Source: Sva-07 sp031426215 (GTDB taxonomy: Bacteria > Actinomycetota > Acidimicrobiia > Acidimicrobiales > Ilumatobacteraceae). From it: DNA of 30,569 nucleotides. The notes below the pieces were generated by a model. The model had not been told where the DNA came from. It was given only the letters and a program-made list of their open reading frames with translations, and ran no database searches. The translations under genes were made by a program, and so were the position numbers. The stretch is taken from positions 1-30,569 of the forward strand of contig JANPKU010000131.1 of assembly GCA_031426215.1 (NCBI GenBank), in the 5' to 3' direction. Below, piece after piece: positions 16,808-24,546 of this stretch (within the stretch, counting starts at the first letter, position 1; each line of letters starts with the position of its first letter).

Positions 16808-16824
16808 GGCCCGTCGAACGGGCC
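16808..16824. terminator. Hairpin between convergent cNMP-protein and kinase genes
   Basis: GGCCCGT, loop CGA, ACGGGCC: a 7-bp perfect G+C-rich stem with a 3-base loop in the 84-base convergent gap. No T-run follows. It is placed as a bidirectional terminator, but the stem is short. Confidence 0.45.
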
Positions 16825-16878
16825 CGTGACTTCGCCGTCAGCCGCGATGAGCGAACGGCCCGTATCCCGGCTTCTCGC

Positions 16879-18210
16879 TCATCGCTGCGGAGAATCCCAC
16901 TGGGGCGAAACGGGGAGGGTGAACCCGATGGCTGCGCCGCCACCGTTGCGCGCGCTCGCCGTCACCGTGCCGTTCGCACGCAAAACGACGTCGCGCACGA
17001 TCGACAGTCCGAGACCGGACCCGGGCATGGTACGCGCCGACTCGGAACGGTGGAACCGGTCGAAGATCCGTTGTTCGTCGCCGGGTTCGATGCCCGGCCC
17101 GCGGTCGAGAACGGTCAACGAGCCACCGTCGACGACCACCTCGATCGGGCCGCCGCTCGCGTCGAACTTGCAGGCGTTGTCGACCAGGTTGGTGATCGCA
17201 CGATCGAGCGCCGAGCGCGGTGCGTCGACGGCAGCCCGGTTGCTCACGTCGACGACGACTTCGCGCGACCGACGTCGCCCGACCCGTTCGGCAACCTCCT
17301 GCGCAAGCGCCGACAGGTCGATCCGATCGTTCGCCTGCTCCTCGAGCTCGCCGGATGCCACCGCGACGAGTTCGTTCACCAGCTCGGTGAGTTCGGTCAC
17401 CTCGGTGTCGAGGTCGTCGAGGATGCCGTCGCGCATCTCCGTTGCCATCTCAGGATGACGACGCAACACCGAGAGGTTCGTCTTCAGGCTGGTCAGCGGT
17501 GTTCGGAGTTCGTGGCCGGCGTCCTGCACCAACCGATGCTGCTCGGCCCGCGACACCGCGAGCGCGCCGAGCATGTCGCGGAATGCGTGTCCGAGTCGGC
17601 CCACTTCGTCGGTGCCGGTGCCGGGAACCTCTACATCGAGACGACCGGACGAGCCGACCGCCTCGGCCGCTCCCGTCAGTTTCCGGATCGGCGCTGCCAC
17701 CGTGCCGGCGATCAACCACCCCACCAGTGCTGCGGCGATGGACACGAGCACCACCAGCAACAGCGTCCGCTGGCGGAGATCGACCAGAACCGCTTCGACT
17801 TCGTCGAGTGGCCGAGCGACCTGCAAGGCACCATTGGGGAGTCCGATCGTGTGGACCCGAAGTGACTCATCCGCGGTCACGAGCGTCTCGCGGTCGACTG
17901 CTCTCGGCGCCCCGACGACCGACAGGGCGCCGTCGTCGATCGGCGCGCCATCGGGAAACGAAGATGCCAACGATGCCCCCCTCGCATTGAGTACCCGCAC
18001 CGAGTACACCTCGAGCAGACCACGGGTCGGCATAGGGATCTGACCATCGACCGCCCGGCCGATCATCTGCTCGGTGGCCTGGCTGATCGATCGGTCGACC
18101 TCGTCGAGCAATCGGGCACTGGTGGACCGATAGCTGATCACACCCACGGTCAAGGTGGCAATCAGCGCCACCACTGCCAGCGAGAGCGCGATCTTCCAGC
18201 GCAGACCCAT
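16879..18210 (-). CDS. Sensor histidine kinase, MprB-like
   Basis: A 443-residue kinase: membrane helix at 8-27, an outside sensor region (about 28-147), a second helix (148-170), HAMP linker (170-222), and a HisKA domain with His233 in DAGHELRTPLTSLKTN, close to the mycobacterial MprB motif. The HATPase domain has the N box NLVDNACKF (Asn345), DRGPGIEP and GSGLGLSIV. The ATG at 18210 overlaps the regulator stop by one base (TGATG), so the two genes are coupled. It should phosphorylate the upstream-encoded OmpR-type regulator. MprAB governs envelope stress responses in mycobacteria; whether this pair does the same is inference. Confidence 0.93.
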   Translation of the reverse strand: MGLRWKIALSLAVVALIATLTVGVISYRSTSARLLDEVDRSISQATEQMIGRAVDGQIPMPTRGLLEVYSVRVLNARGASLASSFPDGAPIDDGALSVVGAPRAVDRETLVTADESLRVHTIGLPNGALQVARPLDEVEAVLVDLRQRTLLLVVLVSIAAALVGWLIAGTVAAPIRKLTGAAEAVGSSGRLDVEVPGTGTDEVGRLGHAFRDMLGALAVSRAEQHRLVQDAGHELRTPLTSLKTNLSVLRRHPEMATEMRDGILDDLDTEVTELTELVNELVAVASGELEEQANDRIDLSALAQEVAERVGRRRSREVVVDVSNRAAVDAPRSALDRAITNLVDNACKFDASGGPIEVVVDGGSLTVLDRGPGIEPGDEQRIFDRFHRSESARTMPGSGLGLSIVRDVVLRANGTVTASARNGGGAAIGFTLPVSPQWDSPQR

Positions 18211-18920
18211 CAGCCGTCGATCCGGGCGGTGTACCCGACGCCGCGCACGGTGTGGACGACACGCGATTCACCCTCGGCCTCGGTCTTGCGGCGCAGGTAG
18301 CCGATGTAGACCGCCAGGTTCTTCGAGTCGGGCCCGAAGTCGTAGTGCCAGATGCGGTCGTAGATCGTCGAATGGTCGAGCACGATGCCGCGGTTCGCGA
18401 CCAGGAGGGAGAGCAGGTCGAACTCGGTCTTCGAGAGCTGGATCTCACGCTCGCCGCGGAATGCACGACGCCCCGAAGTGTCGAGGCGGAGGTCGCCGAG
18501 AACGAGTTCGCCCTCGGGCTGATCGGCGTGATCGGCGCCATAACCCGACCGTCGCAACAAGGCTCGGATTCGTGCGAGCAGCTCGTCGAGGTCGTACGGC
18601 TTCGGGAGGTAGTCGTCGGCCCCAGCGTCGAGGCCCGCAACTCGGTCGCTGGTCTCGATGCGCGCCGTGAGCATCAGCACCGGAAGCTTGCTGCCCTCCG
18701 AGCGGATCACACGACAGACCGTCAGGCCGTCGACGATGGGCATCGACACGTCGAGCAGCAGGACGTCGGGCTCACCTTGGCGGAGCGCTTCGAGCGCCTC
18801 CGCGCCGTTGTTGGTCGATGCGACGATGTAGCCCTCGAGCTGGAGTGCACGCACGAGCGACTCGCGAACGGCACGGTCGTCCTCGGCCACGAGTATGCGC
18901 GCGTTGAGCGTGTCCGTCAC
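18210..18920 (-). CDS. OmpR/PhoB-family response regulator, MprA-like
   Basis: A 236-residue regulator with an N-terminal receiver (acidic residues Glu13-Asp14-Asp15, phosphorylated Asp57 in LLLDVSMPIVDG, Thr85, Lys107 in LPKPYDLDEL). The C-terminal winged helix (about 140-236) includes LSKTEFDLLSLLVANRGIVLDHSTIYDRIW and ends HTVRGVGYTAR, typical of the family. The start is the GTG at 18920. It is the first gene of the kinase operon and is transcribed away from the crcB genes; its promoter must lie in the short divergent gap after 18920. Confidence 0.93.
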   Translation of the reverse strand: MTDTLNARILVAEDDRAVRESLVRALQLEGYIVASTNNGAEALEALRQGEPDVLLLDVSMPIVDGLTVCRVIRSEGSKLPVLMLTARIETSDRVAGLDAGADDYLPKPYDLDELLARIRALLRRSGYGADHADQPEGELVLGDLRLDTSGRRAFRGEREIQLSKTEFDLLSLLVANRGIVLDHSTIYDRIWHYDFGPDSKNLAVYIGYLRRKTEAEGESRVVHTVRGVGYTARIDG

Positions 18921-18998
18921 GGGTCACAGTCTGGTCGTTCGGAGTGAGAACGCGGTGTGAACCACCTGCAGGGCGCTGCTGTTTGCTACGAACGGAGT

Positions 18999-19406
18999 GT
19001 GCAAGGCGTCGAACGCTCCAGCGACCTCTCCGACCGCGTGCTGTTCGCCGTGGCGATCGGCGGAGCGCTGGGTGCGAGTGCGCGCTGGTTCGTCTCCTGG
19101 TCGTTCGAGACGCTGGATGCCGGACACGTCCCTGGAACGTGGCCGTGGGCGACCTTCGTGGTCAACATCGTCGGTTGCCTGCTGATCGGAGTTGCGGCTC
19201 GTCGCGCCGTACCTGGGACGACGGCGTGGGCGTTCGTCGTGACCGGGGTGCTCGGTGGTTTCACGACGTTCTCGGCGTTTGCGGTCGAACTCAACGACCT
19301 GGCCGAAGCCGACCGGATGACGCTCGCCATCATCTACGGCGCCGTCACCCTCGCTGCAGGAATCGGTGCCACGGCGATCGCCGACGCCAGGCAGGATCGA
19401 CCGTGA
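18999..19406 (+). CDS. crcB: CrcB fluoride channel subunit 1
   Basis: A small four-helix protein of the CrcB/Fluc family, which exports fluoride as a dual-topology dimer. Recognisable segments are IGGALGASARWF, the WPWATFVVNIVGCLLIG helix with the conserved Asn, and GVLGGFTTFSAFAVE with the phenylalanine-rich fluoride path. I place the start at GTG 18999 (135 residues, just after GGAG); a GTG at 18957 would add 14 residues not typical of the family. The stop overlaps the second crcB start (GTGA). I saw no fluoride riboswitch in the 78 bases upstream. Two adjacent crcB genes usually encode opposite-facing halves of a heterodimer. Confidence 0.88.
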   Translation: MQGVERSSDLSDRVLFAVAIGGALGASARWFVSWSFETLDAGHVPGTWPWATFVVNIVGCLLIGVAARRAVPGTTAWAFVVTGVLGGFTTFSAFAVELNDLAEADRMTLAIIYGAVTLAAGIGATAIADARQDRP

Positions 19407-19720
19407 CGCCGCTGTTGTTCGTGATCGCCGCTGCGGCAGGCGCGGTGGGCCGTCACGTCGTCGGCCAGTTCGTGTGCTCGTGGGCAGGACTGTTCTGGGT
19501 CAACACGATCGGCGCCGGTCTGCTCGGGCTGATCGACGCCTCCGATCTGTCGCCGGACGTGACCACGATCCTCGGCGTCGGCTTCTGCGGCGCGCTCACG
19601 ACCTACTCGTCGTTTGCTCTGCAAGCACGAGCCCTCGGCTGGCGGTGGGGCACGATCTACGCGCTCGCGACCCTCGGATCAGCCTGCGCAGCCGCATCGA
19701 TCGGCTCGACGCTCGTGTGA
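19403..19720 (+). CDS. crcB: CrcB fluoride channel subunit 2
   Basis: A 105-residue CrcB family protein with AAAAGAVGRHVVGQ, LFWVNTIGAGLLGLID and GFCGALTTYSSFALQARAL, matching the three conserved blocks of the family. It starts at GTG 19403, overlapping the first crcB by 4 bases, and is shorter and more divergent than it. In heterodimeric Fluc channels the two subunits insert in opposite orientations, so this one likely pairs with its neighbour rather than with itself. A strong hairpin follows 5 bases after the stop. Confidence 0.9.
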   Translation: MTPLLFVIAAAAGAVGRHVVGQFVCSWAGLFWVNTIGAGLLGLIDASDLSPDVTTILGVGFCGALTTYSSFALQARALGWRWGTIYALATLGSACAAASIGSTLV

Positions 19721-19725
19721 CCGGT

Positions 19726-19756
19726 GGGACAACACGGGTCCGACCCGTGTTGTCCC
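19726..19756. terminator. Perfect 14-bp hairpin between crcB and P450 genes
   Basis: GGGACAACACGGGT, loop CCG, ACCCGTGTTGTCCC: a perfect 14-bp stem with a 3-base loop, filling the 40-base convergent gap. No T-run is present. It is placed to stop transcription from both sides. Confidence 0.75.
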
Positions 19757-19760
19757 TCCG

Positions 19761-21134
19761 TCAGTTGGCGACTTCGAGGATGCGGACCGGGAGTTCGCGG
19801 GGGCCGCGGATCTGACCGACACTCCAGCGAGTGTCGCCGGCGAGCTCGAAACGCGGGAAGCGCCCGATGAACTCCTCGATGGCGACCTTCAGCTCCAATC
19901 GGGCGAGGTTCGAGCCCAGGCACCGGTGGATTCCGAGCCCGAATGCGGCGTGCCGGTTCTCTTCGCGGTCGACGATGAAGGTGTCGGGATCCTCGAACTT
20001 CAACGGGTCGCGGTTGGCGGCCGGGAAGGGCAACAGCACCCAGTCGTCCTTCTTCATGGGGCAGCCGTGGAAGTCGTTGTCCTTCGCAACCATACGGGCC
20101 ATCGTGACGGGCGCATACGCACGGAGGAACTCCTCCAGGGCGAAGGTCATCACCTCGGGATCGTCGAGCAGACGCTGATGATCCTCAGGATGCTGAGCGA
20201 GGTGCCACAGCGACGAACCGATCGCCGACCACGTCGTGTCGATACCTGCAACGAGCAGCAGGATCACCATGCCACCGACGACGTTGTCCTCGAGCTTGTT
20301 CCCGTCGAGTTCGACGTTCATCAGGAAGTTCGTGAGGTCCTCGCGAGGATTCGCTCGATGGTCGTCGATCTGCTGCTGGATGTAGACACCGAGATCGTCA
20401 CCGGCATCCTCACGGGTTCCGGGCTCTTCGTTGATGCGCTCCAACACGTCGTGGACGAACTGGCGGAACAGTTCCTCGTCCTTCTCCGGGAAGCCGAGCA
20501 TCCGCCCGATCACGTTCACCGGAATGTTCTGCGCGTACTGCACCGCAGCGTCGACGACGCTTTCGCCGGGTGTGATGTCGCCCATCTCGTCGAGCAACTT
20601 CTGACACAGCCGCCGGATCTCGGGCTCCCACGGCTCGATCATCTTCGGCGCGAACGCTGGCAGCAGCAGGCGGCGGGCCACGTTGTGGAATGGTGGGTCG
20701 CTGGTGATCGGCGGGGCGCCTCCGATCGGTGCCGGCAGCGCCCGATCGCCCGGCCGTCCGACGTTGACCACGACGGCGCGGCTGGTGAAGTTCTCGGTGT
20801 CGTAGGCGACCTCGGTGACGGTGTCGTTCGTGAGTGGGACCCACATGCCGCCGTACCGATCGGAGTGAGCGACGGGGCAGCCACCCTCGCGCAACTCCTT
20901 CCACACCTCGGGTGCGCTCGGGTTGTAGGCCGGGTCGGCATGGTCGAAGTCGGTACGGAAGTCGGCGACCGAGCCGTAGTGCTCGGCGTTGTACGGCACG
21001 CGCTGCCAGATGTCCGTACCCTCCGGGCCACTGCCGACGATGAAGTCGAACGACTCGTCGTTGCGCTCGATCGTGATGATCTTGTTGCCGGTGGCCTCGT
21101 CGATCCTCGAGGTGTAGGTGGCGGTGTCGGTCAT
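19761..21134 (-). CDS. Cytochrome P450
   Basis: A 457-residue soluble bacterial P450 monooxygenase. Key motifs: the oxygen-activating I-helix AGIDTT (296-301), ExxR at Glu335-Arg338, and the heme-binding loop FGLGIHRCLG with the thiolate Cys405. The segment GGAPPITSDPPFHNVARRLLLPAF is the usual C-helix region. The N-terminus is somewhat long (about 65 residues before the normal fold). It starts at ATG 21134, 2 bases after the ferredoxin stop, so the two are co-transcribed and the ferredoxin is its likely electron donor. No ferredoxin reductase gene is nearby. Substrate cannot be told; steroid, terpene and alkane oxidation are all possible in this group. Confidence 0.95.
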   Translation of the reverse strand: MTDTATYTSRIDEATGNKIITIERNDESFDFIVGSGPEGTDIWQRVPYNAEHYGSVADFRTDFDHADPAYNPSAPEVWKELREGGCPVAHSDRYGGMWVPLTNDTVTEVAYDTENFTSRAVVVNVGRPGDRALPAPIGGAPPITSDPPFHNVARRLLLPAFAPKMIEPWEPEIRRLCQKLLDEMGDITPGESVVDAAVQYAQNIPVNVIGRMLGFPEKDEELFRQFVHDVLERINEEPGTREDAGDDLGVYIQQQIDDHRANPREDLTNFLMNVELDGNKLEDNVVGGMVILLLVAGIDTTWSAIGSSLWHLAQHPEDHQRLLDDPEVMTFALEEFLRAYAPVTMARMVAKDNDFHGCPMKKDDWVLLPFPAANRDPLKFEDPDTFIVDREENRHAAFGLGIHRCLGSNLARLELKVAIEEFIGRFPRFELAGDTRWSVGQIRGPRELPVRILEVAN

Positions 21135-21136
21135 GG

Positions 21137-21337
21137 TCAGCCGTTCTCCGTGATGGTGATTGCGTACTCCGGACAGTTCGACGCGGCGAGGCGGGCCTTG
21201 TCGTGCAACTCCTCGGGGACGTCGCCCTCGAGGATCAAGATGGCCTGGCCGAAGTCGTCGACGTCGAAGATCTCTGGCGCCAACGCGTAACAGCGATTGT
21301 GGCCCTGGCACTTCTCTGCATCGAGGTGTACTCGCAT
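21137..21337 (-). CDS. P450-associated ferredoxin with CxxHxxC cluster motif
   Basis: A 66-residue ferredoxin. The cluster ligands are Cys10 and Cys16 in KCQGHNRCYALAPEIF and Cys55 in NCPEYAI, giving C-xx-H-xx-C-x38-CP. The usual second cysteine is replaced by His13, as in the [3Fe-4S] or unusual [4Fe-4S] ferredoxins that sit beside P450 genes in mycobacteria and relatives. It is the first gene of the pair and feeds electrons to the P450. The promoter lies in the 69-base gap shared with the YaaA gene. Confidence 0.93.
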   Translation of the reverse strand: MRVHLDAEKCQGHNRCYALAPEIFDVDDFGQAILILEGDVPEELHDKARLAASNCPEYAITITENG

Positions 21338-21393
21338 TTCGGTGACTGTAGAGGCCACAGTGGGCCCGTGACCAGCGATCGCGGAACTTTTTC

Positions 21394-21404
21394 GAACAAT
21401 GTTC
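21394..21404. promoter_or_regulatory. GAACAATGTTC palindrome in a divergent promoter
   Basis: A perfect 11-base palindrome (GAACA-A-TGTTC) starts 57 bases upstream of the ferredoxin start and ends 2 bases before the YaaA ATG. Bases 21383-21405 also form GGAAC...GTTCC around it, in a locally T-rich patch. Spacing between GAAC and GTTC is 3, not the 4 of the actinobacterial LexA box, so another regulator is more likely. Confidence 0.4.
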
Positions 21405-21406
21405 CA

Positions 21407-22108
21407 ATGCTGCTGCTGCCACCGTCGGAGGGCAAGGCCCAGGGCGGGAATCGGCGTCGCGCGACATGGACGCCTGAGGCCGGTTCGTTCGGGGCGCGGC
21501 TCGGCGAACGGCGAGCCGAGATCGTCGAGATGCTCGCAGCCGCGCACGGCGGCGACGAGAAGCTGCTCGGCGTCCGAGGCGACCATCTCGCGCGGGCGCA
21601 GTCGGCCAACACGGCACTGATCGGAGGTGCCGCGCTCCCCGCCTGGAGCCGCTACACCGGCGTCGTCTGGGACCACCTCGACCCCGGGACGCTGCCCACG
21701 TCGACCCACAAGCAGATCGTGGTGGTGTCCGGACTGCTCGGCCTCGTCCGCGGCGACGATCCGGTACCGGACTACCGATTGAAGATGGGCGCCAACCTGC
21801 GGCCGCTCGGCAAGCTGTCGACGTGGTGGCGCGCGAGCCTCACCTCGGAACTGACCCGGATCGCCCGGCGGAATGTGATCGTCGATCTCCTGCCACAGGA
21901 GCACCGCGCTGCGCTCGTGCTGGACGGGCTGGAGGGAGTCTCACTCACGTTGGTCGACCCCACCGCCAAGCCTGGGGGACACTTCGCCAAGGCCGCCAAG
22001 GGCGAACTGGCCCGAGCGATCCTCACCGACGGCCTCGACGTGATCGACACCTGGCACCATCCCCAGTTCGAACTCGTCATCGTCCCCCTCTCAGCGGCTC
22101 AGAGGTAG
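21407..22108 (+). CDS. yaaA: YaaA/DUF328 family protein
   Basis: A 233-residue protein of the YaaA family, known in Escherichia coli for limiting iron-driven damage during peroxide stress; the biochemical activity is not settled. Diagnostic stretches are the N-terminal MLLLPPSEGK, the central YTGVVWDHLD, KQIVVVSGLLGLVRGDDPVPDYRLKMG, and the C-terminal GGHFAKAAKGELARAIL. The ATG at 21407 is chosen because the family begins exactly with that strand; the frame remains open further upstream without homology. The 3' end overlaps the convergent flippase gene by 10 bases. Its role near a P450 and ferredoxin could be oxidative protection, which is inference. Confidence 0.85.
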   Translation: MLLLPPSEGKAQGGNRRRATWTPEAGSFGARLGERRAEIVEMLAAAHGGDEKLLGVRGDHLARAQSANTALIGGAALPAWSRYTGVVWDHLDPGTLPTSTHKQIVVVSGLLGLVRGDDPVPDYRLKMGANLRPLGKLSTWWRASLTSELTRIARRNVIVDLLPQEHRAALVLDGLEGVSLTLVDPTAKPGGHFAKAAKGELARAILTDGLDVIDTWHHPQFELVIVPLSAAQR

Positions 22109-24546
22109 CGCTTCCGTTCGAGCCACCGCAGCGCGAAGAACCCCCAGATCGGTGGCGTGTAGAACGTCGCCAATCGGTACAGGATGACCGCAGCGAAGGC
22201 GGCTTCTTGAGACACACCGAACGACGTCAGCCCGAAGATCAGGCCGCCCTCGGCGACCCCGATACCGCCCGGCACGGGAATGAGGCCGGCAAGCAGCGAC
22301 ACCGTCATGTTGATGAACAACAGTTCGTGCAACGGCAACGAGAAACCGAACGCCTGCACCAGCAGTCCCAGCGCAAACGCGAACAGCAGCTCGGCCATCA
22401 GGTTGCCGCCGAACAGCATCGCGAGCCTCCGTGGCGAATGTAGGCCGCGCAGCACTCCGAACGCTTCGATGGCGGTCGTTCGAACTGCGGCAAACACCGC
22501 TGTACGAAGTCGACGGATCGCAACGATCACCACTGCTGCGACCGCAACGATCACGGCGATGATGCCGACAACTCTTACAGCCGCCGAGGCCGGGCCGCCG
22601 ACATCGACGTCGAGCGAGAGCCCGCTGAACAGCAGCAGAGAGCCGAGCAGCATCGTCTGCACGATGAACCCGCTGACCCCGTCGAGTGCCCCGGTCGCCA
22701 ATGCGGCGCTCGGCGAGACGCCTTGACGTTGGAAGAAACGGACGTTCACGGCTATCCGAGCGGCGGCCGTCGGAATGGCCAGGTTGACGTATGAGATTGC
22801 CAACTGCAGTGCGTACACCGGCCCGAGCGGCAACGGAATCGGTGACGCACCCAGTGTCGACACCGCCTGGGCCACACGTGGGAGTTGCGCGACCACGAAA
22901 CCGATCACGACGAGCCAGAGGGTCGCCTCCTGCAGCGAGTCGGCGAATTCAGCGAAGTCGAAGCCGGCCAACGCCGAAATCAGGATGAACGCGGCAAGAG
23001 CGGGGAGGGCGATGCGAAGCACCGAGCCGATGCTGAACCGTCGAAGCCGCACCAGATCGGGGGCGTCGAGACCTGACGCGGCGGCGACGTCAGAACGCAG
23101 TTGGTCGAGATCGATGTTGAGGACCTTCAGCATCTGTCGCTGATCGGCGGTGAGCGCCGTCGGCTGGAGGTAGGGCAGCAAGTCTTCGATCTGCTCGACG
23201 GAACGGTGCTCGCACACACCCTCGACCGCGAGCCTGCGGTCGACCAGCGCCAGCGTCGTCACGAACATCTGCGCTTCGTCGGAGTGCAACTGAGCAGCGG
23301 TCGGCGCCACCGTGGCCGCCTGGAAACCGACGAGACCGAGTCGACCGTCGACCATCACGAGGTGATCCTCGTCGAGCTGGCCATGGGTGATGTTGATCGA
23401 ATGAAGGTCGGTGACGAGCTGCCACAGTTCGCGTAGCCGTTGCGGTGCGTCGTCGTCGAACACGGGATCGAATCGGCCGGCGCCGGTCGTACTCGGTGTA
23501 GACGTGCCAGCAGCAAATCGATCCAGTTCCACGAGCGGTGTTGCGCGCCGCCGCAGGACGAGCACTGCATCACCAGTCGACGTCTCGCCCGCAGTGACCA
23601 CAGCGTCGGTCGGAATCCCGGCCTGCGCCGCCAGCAACGTGATCAATCCCTCGTGCTCGACCTGGCGGAGTCGCCCGAAGCCGACAGGTGATCCGGGCTC
23701 GCGCAGCCAGACCGTTCGCCAGATGGTCGACACCAGCGCCGAGTCGTGTGCGTCGCGTCCGTACAGCTTGACGACGAGCGACTCGCCGTCAGCATTCACG
23801 GCGTCCACGGCGAAGTGCCCGGCACGTTGGCGACTGGCGACGCCGAGTGAGGTGATCTGCACGTTCATGTCGGCGAGAGCCGTTGTGACCACGTCGAGAC
23901 TTGGTCGCCCGGCGCTCGACCCGACCGCGAGGTGCACGATTGCCGCTGCGGCTGCACCCAACAAGATCGCCGCGAACGCACCGGTGATCGGTGTCGCTTC
24001 GAGTGCGACCGCGGCAATCGCAGCGAATGCGATCAACGCAGAACCCATTCGCCGTGCGGGGCGCACCAGGTGGGGCGATGCGGTGATGATCAGCGCCGAC
24101 GCCACCGCCAACCGGGCCGGCGGGAACACCGCCGGCGGGCGCATGTCGTCGAGGATCCTCGAGATGTCCGGCCACGACCCGTTGACGATCCGCGCCAACA
24201 GCAACCACGCGACCACCCCGACTCCGATCGCGAGGAGCATGTCGCGCCCGATCTTCATGCGGCCTCGAACGAACGTGGCGACCAGCACGACGATCGCCCA
24301 GATCACCGGGAGGTCGACGATGATCTGCCAGATCCCCACCAGAGCGTCGGGCAGCGCAACGAGGAAGACGGTGACTGCTCGAGAGAAGCCCGGCTCGGGG
24401 ACGGCGATCGTGCCGATCACGACGACGCCGACCAGCGAGACGAGGAGCAGAATGACGTCGGTCGCCCGGCGCGCTCGCGGCTCGTCACCCACGTGGGCGA
24501 ACAGCTGGAACCCTCGTCGGAGCCGTTCGCGTTCGAGCAGGTGCAT
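22099..24546 (-). CDS. Lysylphosphatidylglycerol-synthase-type flippase membrane protein with degenerate kinase-like domain
   Basis: An 815-residue membrane protein in three parts. Residues about 30-205 form six or so helices. Residues about 245-480 look like a protein or aminoglycoside kinase fold: LVVKLYGRD with Lys260, VEHEG on the following helix, and the loop THGQLDEDHLVMVDGRLGLVGF (387-408). The C-terminal part (about 510-815) is the LPG_synthase_TM/UPF0104 flippase region, with FFQRQGVSPSAALATGALDGVSGF and IPVPGGIGVAEGG. In the kinase loop the catalytic Asp is Gln390, the metal Asn is His395 and the DFG Asp is Gly407, so it should be a pseudokinase. The ATG at 24546 overlaps the upstream stop by one base (TGATG). 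Confidence 0.82.
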   Translation of the reverse strand: MHLLERERLRRGFQLFAHVGDEPRARRATDVILLLVSLVGVVVIGTIAVPEPGFSRAVTVFLVALPDALVGIWQIIVDLPVIWAIVVLVATFVRGRMKIGRDMLLAIGVGVVAWLLLARIVNGSWPDISRILDDMRPPAVFPPARLAVASALIITASPHLVRPARRMGSALIAFAAIAAVALEATPITGAFAAILLGAAAAAIVHLAVGSSAGRPSLDVVTTALADMNVQITSLGVASRQRAGHFAVDAVNADGESLVVKLYGRDAHDSALVSTIWRTVWLREPGSPVGFGRLRQVEHEGLITLLAAQAGIPTDAVVTAGETSTGDAVLVLRRRATPLVELDRFAAGTSTPSTTGAGRFDPVFDDDAPQRLRELWQLVTDLHSINITHGQLDEDHLVMVDGRLGLVGFQAATVAPTAAQLHSDEAQMFVTTLALVDRRLAVEGVCEHRSVEQIEDLLPYLQPTALTADQRQMLKVLNIDLDQLRSDVAAASGLDAPDLVRLRRFSIGSVLRIALPALAAFILISALAGFDFAEFADSLQEATLWLVVIGFVVAQLPRVAQAVSTLGASPIPLPLGPVYALQLAISYVNLAIPTAAARIAVNVRFFQRQGVSPSAALATGALDGVSGFIVQTMLLGSLLLFSGLSLDVDVGGPASAAVRVVGIIAVIVAVAAVVIVAIRRLRTAVFAAVRTTAIEAFGVLRGLHSPRRLAMLFGGNLMAELLFAFALGLLVQAFGFSLPLHELLFINMTVSLLAGLIPVPGGIGVAEGGLIFGLTSFGVSQEAAFAAVILYRLATFYTPPIWGFFALRWLERKRYL

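Noticed and set aside
18921..18998. Fluoride riboswitch upstream of crcB
   Set aside because: The conserved aptamer core sequences are not present by eye.
21391..21406. LexA (SOS) box before the YaaA gene
   Set aside because: GAAC and GTTC are separated by 3 bases, not the 4 needed in the actinobacterial LexA consensus.
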